Shown piece after piece: positions 43,416 through 52,267 of a DNA stretch of 64,000 bases. The position numbers and the translations under genes were made by a program. Source of the stretch: Clostridium_AD sp050717535 (GTDB lineage Bacteria; Bacillota; Clostridia; Clostridiales; Clostridiaceae). Under the pieces are notes generated by a model. It did no database searches. It had not been told where the DNA came from and worked only from the letters and a program-made list of their open reading frames with translations. Location: contig NZ_JBOITM010000067.1 of the NCBI RefSeq assembly GCF_050717535.1, positions 62,001-126,000 on the forward strand, given 5' to 3'. Positions within the stretch are counted from its first letter, which is position 1, and each line of letters begins with the position of its first letter.

Positions 43416-43687
43416 ATGCTTCAAATCCACAACAATCAAGAGAGAGAAATAAAAGATTTAGATTAAAAATAAAAGATAATATAACAACTCATGGTAAGAT
43501 GTTAGATCGAAATGATGATAAGTACTGGAGGTTTGGAATTTTTTATATAAATAAGGAAGATCCAACAATTTTTATAGAAAAAAGATTTGGTGTTGGGTGG
43601 ACAGTTAATTTAGGAATAACTGAAGGTATATTATTAGCAAGTGGTGTTGTAATCACAATATTATTGCTACCATATATATTGAATTAA
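43416..43687 (+). pseudogene. C-terminal relic of a DUF5808 membrane protein
   Basis: An open frame without start runs from about 43410 (LNASNPQQSRERNKRFRLKI) into the DUF5808 hallmark DDKYWRFGIFYINKEDPTIF, VEKRFG-like sequence and a final membrane helix, ending at 43687. An internal ATG at 43499 would give only 62 residues. Complete homologues (DUF1648/DUF5808 proteins) are several hundred residues with many helices. It appears fused to the shortened GntR gene by a deletion. Confidence 0.65.
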
Positions 43688-43791
43688 TTAGATGTAATAA
43701 TATAATAATTTTCATAATATTAATAAAACAATCACATTTAGTGATATAATATATAATATAAAGTTTTTTTATTTAAGAGGAGGAATTATTA

Positions 43792-45105
43792 ATGGATTCA
43801 AGCCCAGACCCCGCGCCCAACAATATAATGGCGCAATTTTTACTAATTGGTTTTTTGATACTGATTAATGCATTCTTTGCATCAGCAGAAATGGCATTAG
43901 TATCATTAAACAAAAATAAAATTAAACAGCTTGCGCAGGAAGGTAATAGAAAAGCCCAGATATTAGCAAAACTTATCGAGGAACCAACAAAATTTTTATC
44001 AACTATTCAAATTGTAATTACAGTTGTTGGGTTTTTTGCTATTGCTACTACCGCTACGGGTATATCTAATAGTTTTGCAGGAATTTTAAATAGTTTAAAT
44101 ATACCTTATAGTAGGCAAACTGCTTTAGTGTTAATAATAATTGGATTAACTTATGTAATGCTTGTGTTTGGTGAATTGTTTCCAAAACGAATAGCGCAGC
44201 AAAAATCAGAAGCTATTGCAATGTTTTCAGTAGTTCCTATTCTTTATATATCTAAATTAGTTGTTCCTTTCATTTGGTTACTTTCAGCATCTACTAATTT
44301 ATTAGTTAAGATTACTGGCCTTAGCAGTAAGAAAATAGAACAAGAAATATCAAAAGAAGAAATTAAATCGCTTATAGGAGTGGGACAAGAACGCGGTACT
44401 ATAAATGAAACTGCGAAAAAAATGATAAATAATATTATCGAATTTGATGATAAATCAGCTACAGAAGTTATGACTCCAAGAACCGAAGTGTTTTTGATTG
44501 ATATAAATGATCCAATTGTGCAATTTTTAGACGAACTATTAGATGGAAAGTATTCTAGAGTGCCAGTATATGATGGTGATGTTGATAATATAATAGGAGT
44601 ACTCCACATGAAAGATTTTATAATAGCGGCTCGTACAAATGGTTTTGAAAATGTAAACATTAAGGAGATATTACATTCTCCATACCTTGTTAATGAGAGT
44701 AAAAATATAGATGAATTATTTAGAGAATTAAAGAAAACTAAAAACCATATGGCTGTACTTATAGATGAGTATGGTGGATTTACAGGGATAGTTACCACTA
44801 AAGATCTTATAGAAGAAGTTATGGGAAATATTGAGGATGAATATGATTATGACGAACCGGATATAAGAAAAGTTGATAACAACACTTATATAGTTGATGG
44901 ACTACTTTCAATAGACGATTTAAATGATAATCTAGATTTGAATTTAGTGTCAGAAAATTATAATACAATAGGCGGTTTTTTAGTTAGTCTATTGGGGTGC
45001 ATTCCAAAGAAAAATGAAAACAAAACTATTCAATATGGTGATGTAACATTTAAAATAGAAGAAGTTAAAGAAAGAAGAATAGGAAAAATTAAAATATGCA
45101 TATAA
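43792..45105 (+). CDS. HlyC/CorC-family transporter (CNNM-like, DUF21-CBS-CorC)
   Basis: A 437-residue membrane protein. The DUF21 domain (about 10-195, with NAFFASAEMALVSLNKNKIK and FGELFPKRIAQQ) holds three to four helices; the CBS pair spans about 215-335 (EVMTPRTEVFLI, SRVPVYDG, VLIDEYGGFTGIVTTKDLIEE); the CorC/HlyC C-terminal domain ends the protein (about 350-435, YNTIGGFLVSLLG). The family is linked to Mg2+/Co2+ homeostasis. GAGGAGGAATTATTA precedes the ATG. It stands alone. Confidence 0.93.
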   Translation: MDSSPDPAPNNIMAQFLLIGFLILINAFFASAEMALVSLNKNKIKQLAQEGNRKAQILAKLIEEPTKFLSTIQIVITVVGFFAIATTATGISNSFAGILNSLNIPYSRQTALVLIIIGLTYVMLVFGELFPKRIAQQKSEAIAMFSVVPILYISKLVVPFIWLLSASTNLLVKITGLSSKKIEQEISKEEIKSLIGVGQERGTINETAKKMINNIIEFDDKSATEVMTPRTEVFLIDINDPIVQFLDELLDGKYSRVPVYDGDVDNIIGVLHMKDFIIAARTNGFENVNIKEILHSPYLVNESKNIDELFRELKKTKNHMAVLIDEYGGFTGIVTTKDLIEEVMGNIEDEYDYDEPDIRKVDNNTYIVDGLLSIDDLNDNLDLNLVSENYNTIGGFLVSLLGCIPKKNENKTIQYGDVTFKIEEVKERRIGKIKICI

Positions 45106-45217
45106 ATGTTGCTCTGCTTTTAAAAGTAGGGCATTTTTATTTATACATTGGCATAGTTATTGCTTATAAAACAAGTGTATTTGAAAATATGATTATATTC
45201 AAAGGAGGAATAAATAA

Positions 45218-46207
45218 ATGATTAAAATACCAGAAAAAATAATGTTTGCAAGTCTACCAACAAAGATAGAAAAATTAGAAAGATTGTCTCAAAAACTTGG
45301 TGGACCTAATATCTATATCAAAAGAGACGATGAAACAGGAACAGAAGTGTCAGGTAATAAAATAAGAAAACTTGAATTTTCTGTAAAGGAGGCTCTTGAT
45401 AAGGGAGCTGATGTACTTATTACTTGTGGAGGAATTCAATCTAATCACTGTAGAGCCACCGTAGCCGTGGCTTCAAGGCTTGGATTGAAATCAGTGATTG
45501 TTTTAAGAGGAGATAAAGAAACAGAATTGGATGGTAACTTGTTTATAGATAAGCTTTTGGGGGCGGATATTCATTTTATTACTCCAGAAGAATATAAAAA
45601 TAATAAAGCTGAAATTATGGAGCAAATTAAGGCGAAATTAGAGAAACAGGGATTTAAACCTTATATTATACCTGAAGGTGCTTCCAATGGAATTGGTGGA
45701 TTTGGATACTATAATGCTTTGGAGGAAATCATTTGTCAGGAAAAGGAACTAGGGGTGCATTTTGATAGAATCGTAATGGCAGTAGGATCTGGTGGAACTC
45801 ACTCAGGGCTATTTCTAGGGAGTAAAATACTAGAGTATACTGGTGAAATATATGGGGTCAACGTTTGTGATGACGCGAAGCACTTTAAAAATGAGATTTA
45901 TAAAATAGTACATGAAAGTATGGAATACTTGGATGTGAAGTTTAATTTTTCAAAAGATGAAATTAATATTATAGATGGATATGTGGGAAGAGGGTATGCA
46001 CTTAGCAGGCCAGAAGAACTTCACTTTATTCAAGAATTTGCAAAATTAGAGGGAATTATTTTAGATCCTGTGTATACGGGTAAAGCCATGTATGGATTGG
46101 TGGAAGAAATTAAAAGGGGAACTTTTAAAGAGTGTGAAAATATTCTATTTATTCATACCGGTGGATTCTTTGGAGTGTTCCCACAGAAACATTTATTCAA
46201 GTTTTAA
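45218..46207 (+). CDS. dcyD: D-cysteine desulfhydrase family PLP enzyme
   Basis: A 329-residue pyridoxal-phosphate enzyme. The PLP lysine is in GTEVSGNKIRKLEF (near 51), followed by LITCGGIQSNHCRATV, the phosphate loop VGSGGTHSG and the C-terminal HTGGFFGVFP. It would split D-cysteine to pyruvate, H2S and ammonia; ACC deaminase (1-aminocyclopropane-1-carboxylate) is the main alternative in this family. AAAGGAGGAATAAATAA precedes the ATG. Monocistronic between two terminated units. Confidence 0.88.
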   Translation: MIKIPEKIMFASLPTKIEKLERLSQKLGGPNIYIKRDDETGTEVSGNKIRKLEFSVKEALDKGADVLITCGGIQSNHCRATVAVASRLGLKSVIVLRGDKETELDGNLFIDKLLGADIHFITPEEYKNNKAEIMEQIKAKLEKQGFKPYIIPEGASNGIGGFGYYNALEEIICQEKELGVHFDRIVMAVGSGGTHSGLFLGSKILEYTGEIYGVNVCDDAKHFKNEIYKIVHESMEYLDVKFNFSKDEINIIDGYVGRGYALSRPEELHFIQEFAKLEGIILDPVYTGKAMYGLVEEIKRGTFKECENILFIHTGGFFGVFPQKHLFKF

Positions 46208-46258
46208 AGAAGTTTAAATAATCTTTGTGGAAGGTAAAGTTTGGATGAATGAGTTTAG

Positions 46259-46290
46259 TAAAGGTATAGCAATATTTTGCTATACCTTTA
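46259..46290. terminator. Strong bidirectional terminator
   Basis: TAAAGGTATAGCAA and TTGCTATACCTTTA form a perfect 14-bp stem with a TATT loop between two convergent genes. Confidence 0.85.
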
Positions 46291-46305
46291 GAGTTTTATA
46301 ATTAG

Positions 46306-47331
46306 TTAAGCTTTCTTATGTTTCACATAAAACTCATTATAGTTTTTCAGTTCTCTTTTTAAAAGATTTGGAGTATCAAGTTTATAAGGACAGTTATTTT
46401 TACAGTGCCCACATTCTATGCAATTATTTATAAGTTCCATCTTTTCTTTAAAGCTATCCTCTAAGAATCCTTCATAGGGAGCTCTTCTAAGAAGAAGTGA
46501 TATTCTTGCACATGTAGGAATATCAATTCCAGCAGGGCATGGAAGACAATATCCACAAGCACGACAGAAATCTCCAGAAAGCTCAGCACGATCCTTGTTA
46601 ATAATGGACCACATAGGCTTGTCTAGTAGTGGTGGGTTTTTCTCAAGAGAAATAAATTGGTCTAACTCAGTTTCTCTTTGTATTCCCCATATAGGCACAA
46701 CATTATCAAATTGTCTTAGAAATGAAAAGGCTGAGGCTGCATTAGTTATTAGACCACCAGAAAGTGCCTTCATTGCAATAAGTCCTACATTTCTTCTTTT
46801 GCATTCCTCAATTAACTTTAAATCAATATCAGCAGATAGTGAACTTAAAGGGAACTGTACAGTGTCATATAGTCCAGAAGCAGAAGCATCCATTGCATTT
46901 TTTATTTTGTGATTTGTAATTCCTATAAAACGAACAAGTCCTTTTTCCTTAGCTTCAAGAAGACCGGCATAGAGACCTTCTGGGTCTTCAGGATCTGGAA
47001 GAATATCTGGGTTATGTAACTGAAGGATATCTATATAATCTGTTTTTAGATTTTTAAGACTTATTTGCAGATGTTCAAGTAGTGTTTTTCTGTCCTTTGC
47101 ATGGCTTTTTGTAGCAATTAGGATGTTCTTTCTCACATCTGATAAGGAATACCCTATTTTTTCTTCACTATCAGAGTATGCCCTTGCAGTATCAAAGAAG
47201 TTTATTCCATTATCATAAGCTTTTCGTAGAATATTTTTGGCTTGTTCAAAAGAAACCCTCTGCACAGGTAATGCTCCAAAGCCACTTCGTGTAACCATTA
47301 AATTTGTTCTTCCTAATTTTATTTTATCCAT
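46306..47331 (-). CDS. Aldo/keto reductase with C-terminal 2x[4Fe-4S] ferredoxin domain
   Basis: A 341-residue redox protein. The barrel (1-245) keeps the catalytic set: NFFDTARAYSDSE (Asp and Tyr), ATKSHA (Lys) and LQLHNPD (His). The tail carries cysteine motifs CRACGYCLPCPAGIDIPTC (near 257-275) and CIECGHCKNNCPY (near 312-324), the ferredoxin-like build of the MJ-type/YdbC-like AKR subgroup. Substrate unknown. ATG at 47331 follows TGGAGGTGTGCAA; a GTG 6 bp upstream is within that ribosome site. A 45-residue zinc-ribbon gene precedes it on the same strand by 24 bp, probably in one operon. Confidence 0.88.
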   Translation of the reverse strand: MDKIKLGRTNLMVTRSGFGALPVQRVSFEQAKNILRKAYDNGINFFDTARAYSDSEEKIGYSLSDVRKNILIATKSHAKDRKTLLEHLQISLKNLKTDYIDILQLHNPDILPDPEDPEGLYAGLLEAKEKGLVRFIGITNHKIKNAMDASASGLYDTVQFPLSSLSADIDLKLIEECKRRNVGLIAMKALSGGLITNAASAFSFLRQFDNVVPIWGIQRETELDQFISLEKNPPLLDKPMWSIINKDRAELSGDFCRACGYCLPCPAGIDIPTCARISLLLRRAPYEGFLEDSFKEKMELINNCIECGHCKNNCPYKLDTPNLLKRELKNYNEFYVKHKKA

Positions 47332-47355
47332 TTGCACACCTCCATATTTTGATAT

Positions 47356-47493
47356 CTACAATTTTTCATAGGTAGTTCTGCGGCATTTAGGGCATAAAGG
47401 TAAAAAATCAGAATCAAGCTTTAAATGAACTATTTCACCACAAGTAGTACATTTATAATCGCCTTTTCCAGGTTTTTGTCCTGTAGTATTCAT
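47356..47493 (-). CDS. Small zinc-ribbon protein, 45 aa
   Basis: The protein is nearly all zinc ribbon: KCTTCGEIVHLKLDSDFLPL then CPKCRRTTYEKL, with two CxxC pairs 18 residues apart. I chose the ATG at 47493, preceded by CAAAGGATGTGATAAAA; a longer in-frame start at 47568 lies in an AT-rich stretch without a ribosome site and would add 25 residues unlike the family. Such small rubredoxin-like proteins may carry metal or electrons; the role is unknown. It is directly upstream of the Fe-S aldo/keto reductase. Confidence 0.75.
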   Translation of the reverse strand: MNTTGQKPGKGDYKCTTCGEIVHLKLDSDFLPLCPKCRRTTYEKL

Positions 47494-47624
47494 TTTTATC
47501 ACATCCTTTGTATGAATATTCAATAGTATATTGTAATCATCATATTTGAATTTAAGGGTATAAATCAAACATTATATTAACAATACATAACTTTTTCATT
47601 AATAGCAAAACAAATTTAATTAAA

Positions 47625-47669
47625 CTTATGAAATTTATGAAATTTATGAAACTTATGAAACTTGTGATT
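47625..47669. repeat. 9-bp tandem repeat, five units
   Basis: Units CTTATGAAA, TTTATGAAA, TTTATGAAA, CTTATGAAA and CTTGTGATT follow without gaps. It lies in the region between the zinc-ribbon gene and the DUF6440 gene, which are divergent. Confidence 0.75.
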
Positions 47670-47775
47670 AAAATTTGTTAAACGTGGACATGCTTAAGAA
47701 GAGTTTTAAATCTTGAGGTATAATATTTAAGACTAATTTGTATAATATTACGTCACAGAAATATAGGAGGAAGAA

Positions 47776-47982
47776 ATGTTTAGTAAAAATTATAAGAGTC
47801 AAAATAGAACATTTAAAATCGTAACGAATGAAGGTTACTTGCTAGCTGTGCGATGTAAAATAATTGAAAATGCAAAAACAGGAATAAACTATTTAATTAA
47901 CATTCAAGATTATGCTGGAGGAGTCACAGTATTGTTAGATAACGATGGAAATCCAATGCTCTCACAAGTAAAATTGTATTAG
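47776..47982 (+). CDS. DUF6440-like small protein, 68 aa
   Basis: No signal or membrane segment. The second half, TGINYLINIQDYAGGVTVLL then DNDGNPML, matches the short DUF6440 pattern (VNYL...GYAGGxTxLLDxDGxP) as I remember it; the function of that family is unknown. ATATAGGAGGAAGAA precedes the ATG. It is a single-gene unit ended by the terminator at 48064. Confidence 0.65.
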   Translation: MFSKNYKSQNRTFKIVTNEGYLLAVRCKIIENAKTGINYLINIQDYAGGVTVLLDNDGNPMLSQVKLY

Positions 47983-48063
47983 GTGGTTACTTAACTTTGT
48001 ATGTAACTAAAGTAGATTTAATAAAAAGAGAAAACAAGGAATGATTTAAATAGAGTATTATAA

Positions 48064-48110
48064 ATACCGAGTAGACAGTTTAAAATAACTATCTACTCGG
48101 TATTTTTTTA
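48064..48110. terminator. Terminator with long stem
   Basis: ATACCGAGTAGA (48064-48075) pairs with TCTACTCGGTAT (48092-48103); inner AGTT/AACT adds to the stem. T-run follows on the plus strand. Confidence 0.85.
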
Positions 48111-48156
48111 TTAGAAATTAAAAAATTAGATTCAATTTGTGTTAGTACAAGTGAAA

Positions 48157-48182
48157 CATGCCACTTGCCACGTGGGTGGCAC
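48157..48182 (-). repeat. Dispersed GC-rich repeat, copy 4
   Basis: Read on the minus strand: GTGCCACC followed by CACGTGGCAAGTGGCATG. It begins 4 bp after the pyk stop codon, in the same sense as pyk. This copy looks closest to the consensus. Confidence 0.7.
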
Positions 48183-48186
48183 TATA

Positions 48187-49602
48187 TTAAATCACTGTTT
48201 GGACCTTTAATAGATTAGTTGTTCCAGCTGTTCCTACTGGGCCTCCAGCTGTTATTACAACAACATCTCCTTGTTTAACTAATTTAATTTCTAAAGCTTC
48301 TTTAACTCCAATTTCAAACATTTCTTCAACAGTTAAAGCTTCTTTAACTAGTAATGGAACTACACCCCAGGAAATACATAACTGTCTTTGAACTCTTGGA
48401 TTTGATGTAGTTGCTATTATGGGACAATATGATCTGAATCTAGAAATCATTCTAGCGGTTTGTCCAGATTCAGTTGCAGAAATTATTGCAGCTGCCTTTA
48501 ACTGCTGTGCAATGGCACAAGTGGCATAGCTTATAGCATTGGTAACAGTTTCAACCAGGTTAAATTGCATTGAGAGTTTATTGCTAAAATAAATAGACTT
48601 TTCAGCCATTTGAGAAATCCTAACCATAGTTTTTACGCTTTCAACAGGATATTTACCAATAGCACTTTCACCTGAAAGCATAATTGCACTGGTTCCATCA
48701 TATACAGCATTTGCGACATCGCTAGCTTCAGCTCTAGTAGGTCTTGGATTCTTAATCATTGAGTCTAGCATTTGAGTTGCGGTTATTACTGGTTTACCAC
48801 TTTGATAGCATTTTTTTATTATCATTTTTTGAACAATTGGAACTTCCTCTGTAGGTATTTCTACCCCTAAATCCCCTCTAGCTACCATAATACCATCTGA
48901 AACATTTAGTATTTCATCAAAATTGTTTACCCCTTCTCTATTTTCAATCTTTGAAATTATCATTATATCCTGACCACCATAACTTTTTAATATTTCCCTC
49001 ATCTCAGTTACATTTGAAGCCTTTCTTACAAAAGAACAAGCTATAAAATCAAATTCATTTTCTATAGCAAACTTTATATCTTCAATATCCTGCGATGTTA
49101 TTGCAGGCAAATGTGTGTCAGTTTCGGGAACGTTTACTCCTTTGTTATTACTTACAACTCCACCATTTAATATTTTACAATGGATGTCTTTGCCTACCAC
49201 CTTTTGGACTTCTATTTCTACAAGACCATCGTTTATTAATATTATAGTGCCAGCCTTAACATCTTTATATAAATCCTTGTGAGTAATAGTTGATTTTTCT
49301 TCTGTTCCTAAAATATTTTCATTTACAAGTACAAACTCATTTCCATTTTGTAATATTACTTCATCGTTTTCAAATTTACCTAATCTAATTTTAGGACCTT
49401 TAATATCAAGCAATAATGCAACTGGGATGTTTAATTTTTCTCTAACTTTTTTTACTCTGTCCAATCTTGCCTTTTGCTCTTCATGAGTACCATGAGAAAA
49501 ATTTAATCTTGCTACATCCATACCTCCTAGCATTAATTCTTCTAATAAATTCTCATCATCTACTGCTGGTCCTAAGGTACATATTATTTTAGTCATTCTC
49601 AT
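48187..49602 (-). CDS. pyk: Pyruvate kinase
   Basis: Last step of glycolysis: phosphoenolpyruvate + ADP to pyruvate + ATP. The 471 residues form the short type without the extra C-terminal PEP-utiliser domain seen in some Firmicutes. Motifs: MTKIICTLGPA at the start, LDIKGPKIRLG, the active-site Lys in IISKIENREGV (near 221) and the signature VARGDLGVEIP; C-terminal ITAGGPVGTAGTTN. The ATG at 49602 has AAAGGGG 10 bp upstream. It is monocistronic here, not next to phosphofructokinase. Confidence 0.96.
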   Translation of the reverse strand: MRMTKIICTLGPAVDDENLLEELMLGGMDVARLNFSHGTHEEQKARLDRVKKVREKLNIPVALLLDIKGPKIRLGKFENDEVILQNGNEFVLVNENILGTEEKSTITHKDLYKDVKAGTIILINDGLVEIEVQKVVGKDIHCKILNGGVVSNNKGVNVPETDTHLPAITSQDIEDIKFAIENEFDFIACSFVRKASNVTEMREILKSYGGQDIMIISKIENREGVNNFDEILNVSDGIMVARGDLGVEIPTEEVPIVQKMIIKKCYQSGKPVITATQMLDSMIKNPRPTRAEASDVANAVYDGTSAIMLSGESAIGKYPVESVKTMVRISQMAEKSIYFSNKLSMQFNLVETVTNAISYATCAIAQQLKAAAIISATESGQTARMISRFRSYCPIIATTSNPRVQRQLCISWGVVPLLVKEALTVEEMFEIGVKEALEIKLVKQGDVVVITAGGPVGTAGTTNLLKVQTVI

Positions 49603-49869
49603 TATTTATTAACCCCTTTCATTGGTGTATAATCCGTAAATATATTTTATAAAAATGATTGCTAACACATAAATTTATGCTAATTATAACATAAATTCAA
49701 GTAAAAGGTGTGGAGGGAAATGCAATTAATTGATCTTAGTTTATACCTCATACGTATATAATAATTTTAGTTTGACAGAACCATATAAGAAGACTAATAT
49801 GTAACCGTATACCTACATAAGATGGTCTATTTTCTAGTTAAATACTAAATTTGAAAGAAGGTAAGTGAC

Positions 49870-51084
49870 TTGTTAGATATTAATTTTTTATTAGATTTGG
49901 CAATTATTTTAATCAGCACAAAAGTATTGGGTCTTTTGACTAAAAAAATTCAGATGCCACAGGTTGTTGGGGCTTTAATTGCTGGCTTGATACTTGGTCC
50001 TACACTTTTAAACGTGGTTCATGAAACAGCATTTATTGATAAAATGGCTGAGCTGGGTGTTATAGGTCTAATGTTTATTGCAGGATTAGAAACAGATGTT
50101 AATGAAATGAAAAAATGTGGGAGAGCATCTTTTGTCATTGCACTTTTGGGTGTTTTATTGCCTTTGGGTGGTGGTTTTCTTGTGGCTATTGCTTTTTCAG
50201 ACACTCCATTAAGTGCCATGACTCAAATGCAATTATTAAAGAATATTTTCATTGGGGTCATTCTTACCGCAACTTCAGTGAGTATAACTGTTGAGACTTT
50301 AAGAGAAATGGGAAAACTGAAAACACCAACGGGTACAGCTATATTGGGTGCTGCTGTAATTGATGATGTTATGGGAATAATCGTTTTTACAATCATTTTA
50401 GGTTTTGCAGATGAATCTGTTGGTGTAAAGGGTGTATTAGTTAGAATTCTCTTATTTTTTGTGTTTGCAATTATTACAGCTATTGTGTTTAATTATGTAT
50501 TTAAGCACCTCAGTAATAAATATGCACAAAAGAGAAGAGTACCCATATATGGAATGGTATTTTGTTTGGTATTGTCCTATGTATCAGAAAAATTCTTCGG
50601 TATAACAGATATAACAGGTTCTTATTTAGCTGGTATTATTATTTCAAATGTAGGTCAATCTGATTATATATTAGGTAAGTTTGAGGTTCTATCATATATG
50701 CTTCTATCACCTATATTTTTTGCAAGTATAGGGATAAAAACACATGTTACTGGTATTTCCAGTAACATTTTGAGCTTTACTGCTGTTTTACTATTAGTAT
50801 CAATTTTATCAAAGATTATTGGTTGTGGCCTAGGATCTAAACTCACCGGGTTTACGAATAAGGATTCTCTTAAAATTGGTATTGGTATGATTTCAAGAGG
50901 TGAGGTAGCCCTTATAATAGCGGGCAAAGGTGAGGTGGCTGGTTTGATGGATAAAGTGTATTTTGTTCCAGTCGTTATTGTAGTCATAACAACGACTCTT
51001 TTAACACCTATGCTCTTAAAACTTGCTTATAAAGATGACACCGATACAAATATTAAAAAAATTCCTTTACTTGTTAAGATGTAA
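49870..51084 (+). CDS. Cation:proton antiporter (CPA2/KefB-like)
   Basis: A 404-residue membrane protein with about twelve helices: VGALIAGLILGPTLLN (near 32-47), LGVIGLMFIAGLETDVNEMK (near 62-81), the paired acidic residues in GAAVIDDVMGIIVF (near 157-170, the ion site of the family) and MISRGEVALIIAGKGEVAG near 337-355. No RCK/TrkA domain is attached. It would exchange Na+ or K+ for protons. The start is TTG with GAAGGTAAG upstream. Confidence 0.9.
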   Translation: MLDINFLLDLAIILISTKVLGLLTKKIQMPQVVGALIAGLILGPTLLNVVHETAFIDKMAELGVIGLMFIAGLETDVNEMKKCGRASFVIALLGVLLPLGGGFLVAIAFSDTPLSAMTQMQLLKNIFIGVILTATSVSITVETLREMGKLKTPTGTAILGAAVIDDVMGIIVFTIILGFADESVGVKGVLVRILLFFVFAIITAIVFNYVFKHLSNKYAQKRRVPIYGMVFCLVLSYVSEKFFGITDITGSYLAGIIISNVGQSDYILGKFEVLSYMLLSPIFFASIGIKTHVTGISSNILSFTAVLLLVSILSKIIGCGLGSKLTGFTNKDSLKIGIGMISRGEVALIIAGKGEVAGLMDKVYFVPVVIVVITTTLLTPMLLKLAYKDDTDTNIKKIPLLVKM

Positions 51085-51543
51085 TTTTGTTTAAACAAAT
51101 AGTAGACCAACATAAACTTGCAGTTAACAGATGGAAAATATGGAACTAGAATGTGCAAATCTAGAAATAAATTATCTTCTTTGGACAAGGATTTAAAGAC
51201 TGTTAGAGAATTAAAGGTTAATTTAGATAACTAGGTAAAAAGCTTATGGGAAATAAGCAACAGACAGTAGTCATGGAAGTAAGAAGTCAGGTTGAATTTA
51301 AAAAAATAGAACAAGGGCAACTAGGACTAAATTTATCCTAGTATATAAAAGTAGCACCAAAGATTTTCTTTGGTGCTATTTTTGAGTTTAAATGGTATAG
51401 CATATTATCAATAGATAATGCTCATAGTATCGAAAAAATCTATATTATAGTACCTAAAACTATAATTGTGTTAAAATAATTATAAAAGTAGGATTATTAA
51501 TTTTTTACAAAAACTAAATTTAGGTTAATATAAAGGAGAAAAA
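51085..51543. other. 459-bp gap with possible decayed coding remnant and a terminator
   Basis: Short peptide-like stretches in differing frames (MENMELECANLE near 51132; NKLSSLDKDLKTVRELKVNL near 51165; MGNKQQTVVMEVRSQVEFKK near 51247) look like pieces of a charged, coiled-coil protein broken by frameshifts; I do not recognise it. The terminator TAGCACCAAAGA-TTTT-TTTGGTGCTA (51352-51378) ends the stretch. Upstream of the next gene only AT-rich sequence remains. Confidence 0.35.
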
Positions 51544-52170
51544 ATGATAATTGATACGCATGTTCATGAAAGTAAATATTCTGCAGATAGCAGTATTTCA
51601 TTAGAAGAAATATTACAGCGGGCAAAGAAAATAGGGTTAGATGGGATTTGCATTACTGACCATGATACAAATGAACTAAGAAAAGATCGAGGTGTTTCTT
51701 TTAAGCAAGATGGAGTTTTAGTCATTGTGGGGGCTGAGATATTAACCTTTCAAGGAGATGTTTTAGTATTTGGTCTTGAGAAACTTCCAAAGGAAATGAT
51801 AAATGCATCAGAACTACTTGAAATGGTAAATGAAGTAAAAGGAGTGGCTATAAGTGCTCATCCTTTTAGAAATAATAATAGAGGATTAGGTCAGCATATA
51901 AGAGAAGTAAGTGAACAAAGCATTGGGGTAGAGGTATTAAATGGTAGTACCACATCTTTTGGTAATCTATATGCTTATGCTTTAGCAATGGAACTAAATT
52001 TAGGGTGCTTTGGAGCAAGTGATGCTCATGTAATACAAAATTTGGGCAAATTTGCTACTCGTTTTGAAAACACAATAAGAGATGAACAAGATTTTATAGA
52101 AGCGGTAAAAGGTAGAAATTTTCGCCCTGTTGTACATAAATCTAATGGCTTTGAAGACATTAATATATAG
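51544..52170 (+). CDS. PHP-domain phosphoesterase
   Basis: A 208-residue metal-dependent phosphoesterase of the PHP family. Metal-binding motifs run in order: DTHVHESKYSADS (near 3-15), ITDHDTNEL (near 38-46), a Glu in VGAEI, SAHPFRN (near 107) and GASDAHV (near 158-164). Its length fits the small YciV/TrpH-like group acting on nucleotides or 5'-phosphates. Substrate not known. TAAAGGAGAAAA precedes the ATG. It is followed by the terminator at 52216. Confidence 0.88.
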   Translation: MIIDTHVHESKYSADSSISLEEILQRAKKIGLDGICITDHDTNELRKDRGVSFKQDGVLVIVGAEILTFQGDVLVFGLEKLPKEMINASELLEMVNEVKGVAISAHPFRNNNRGLGQHIREVSEQSIGVEVLNGSTTSFGNLYAYALAMELNLGCFGASDAHVIQNLGKFATRFENTIRDEQDFIEAVKGRNFRPVVHKSNGFEDINI

Positions 52171-52215
52171 TAGATATTACAATTTATAATTTCAAATTTT
52201 ACATACAATTTTAAA

Positions 52216-52248
52216 TAGAATTAGTAACCTTATATGTTGCTAATTCTA
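52216..52248. terminator. Terminator between convergent genes
   Basis: TAGAATTAGTAAC pairs with GTTGCTAATTCTA, one mismatch, AT-rich flanks. Confidence 0.7.
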
Positions 52249-52267
52249 TTATATATATTTTCATCTA

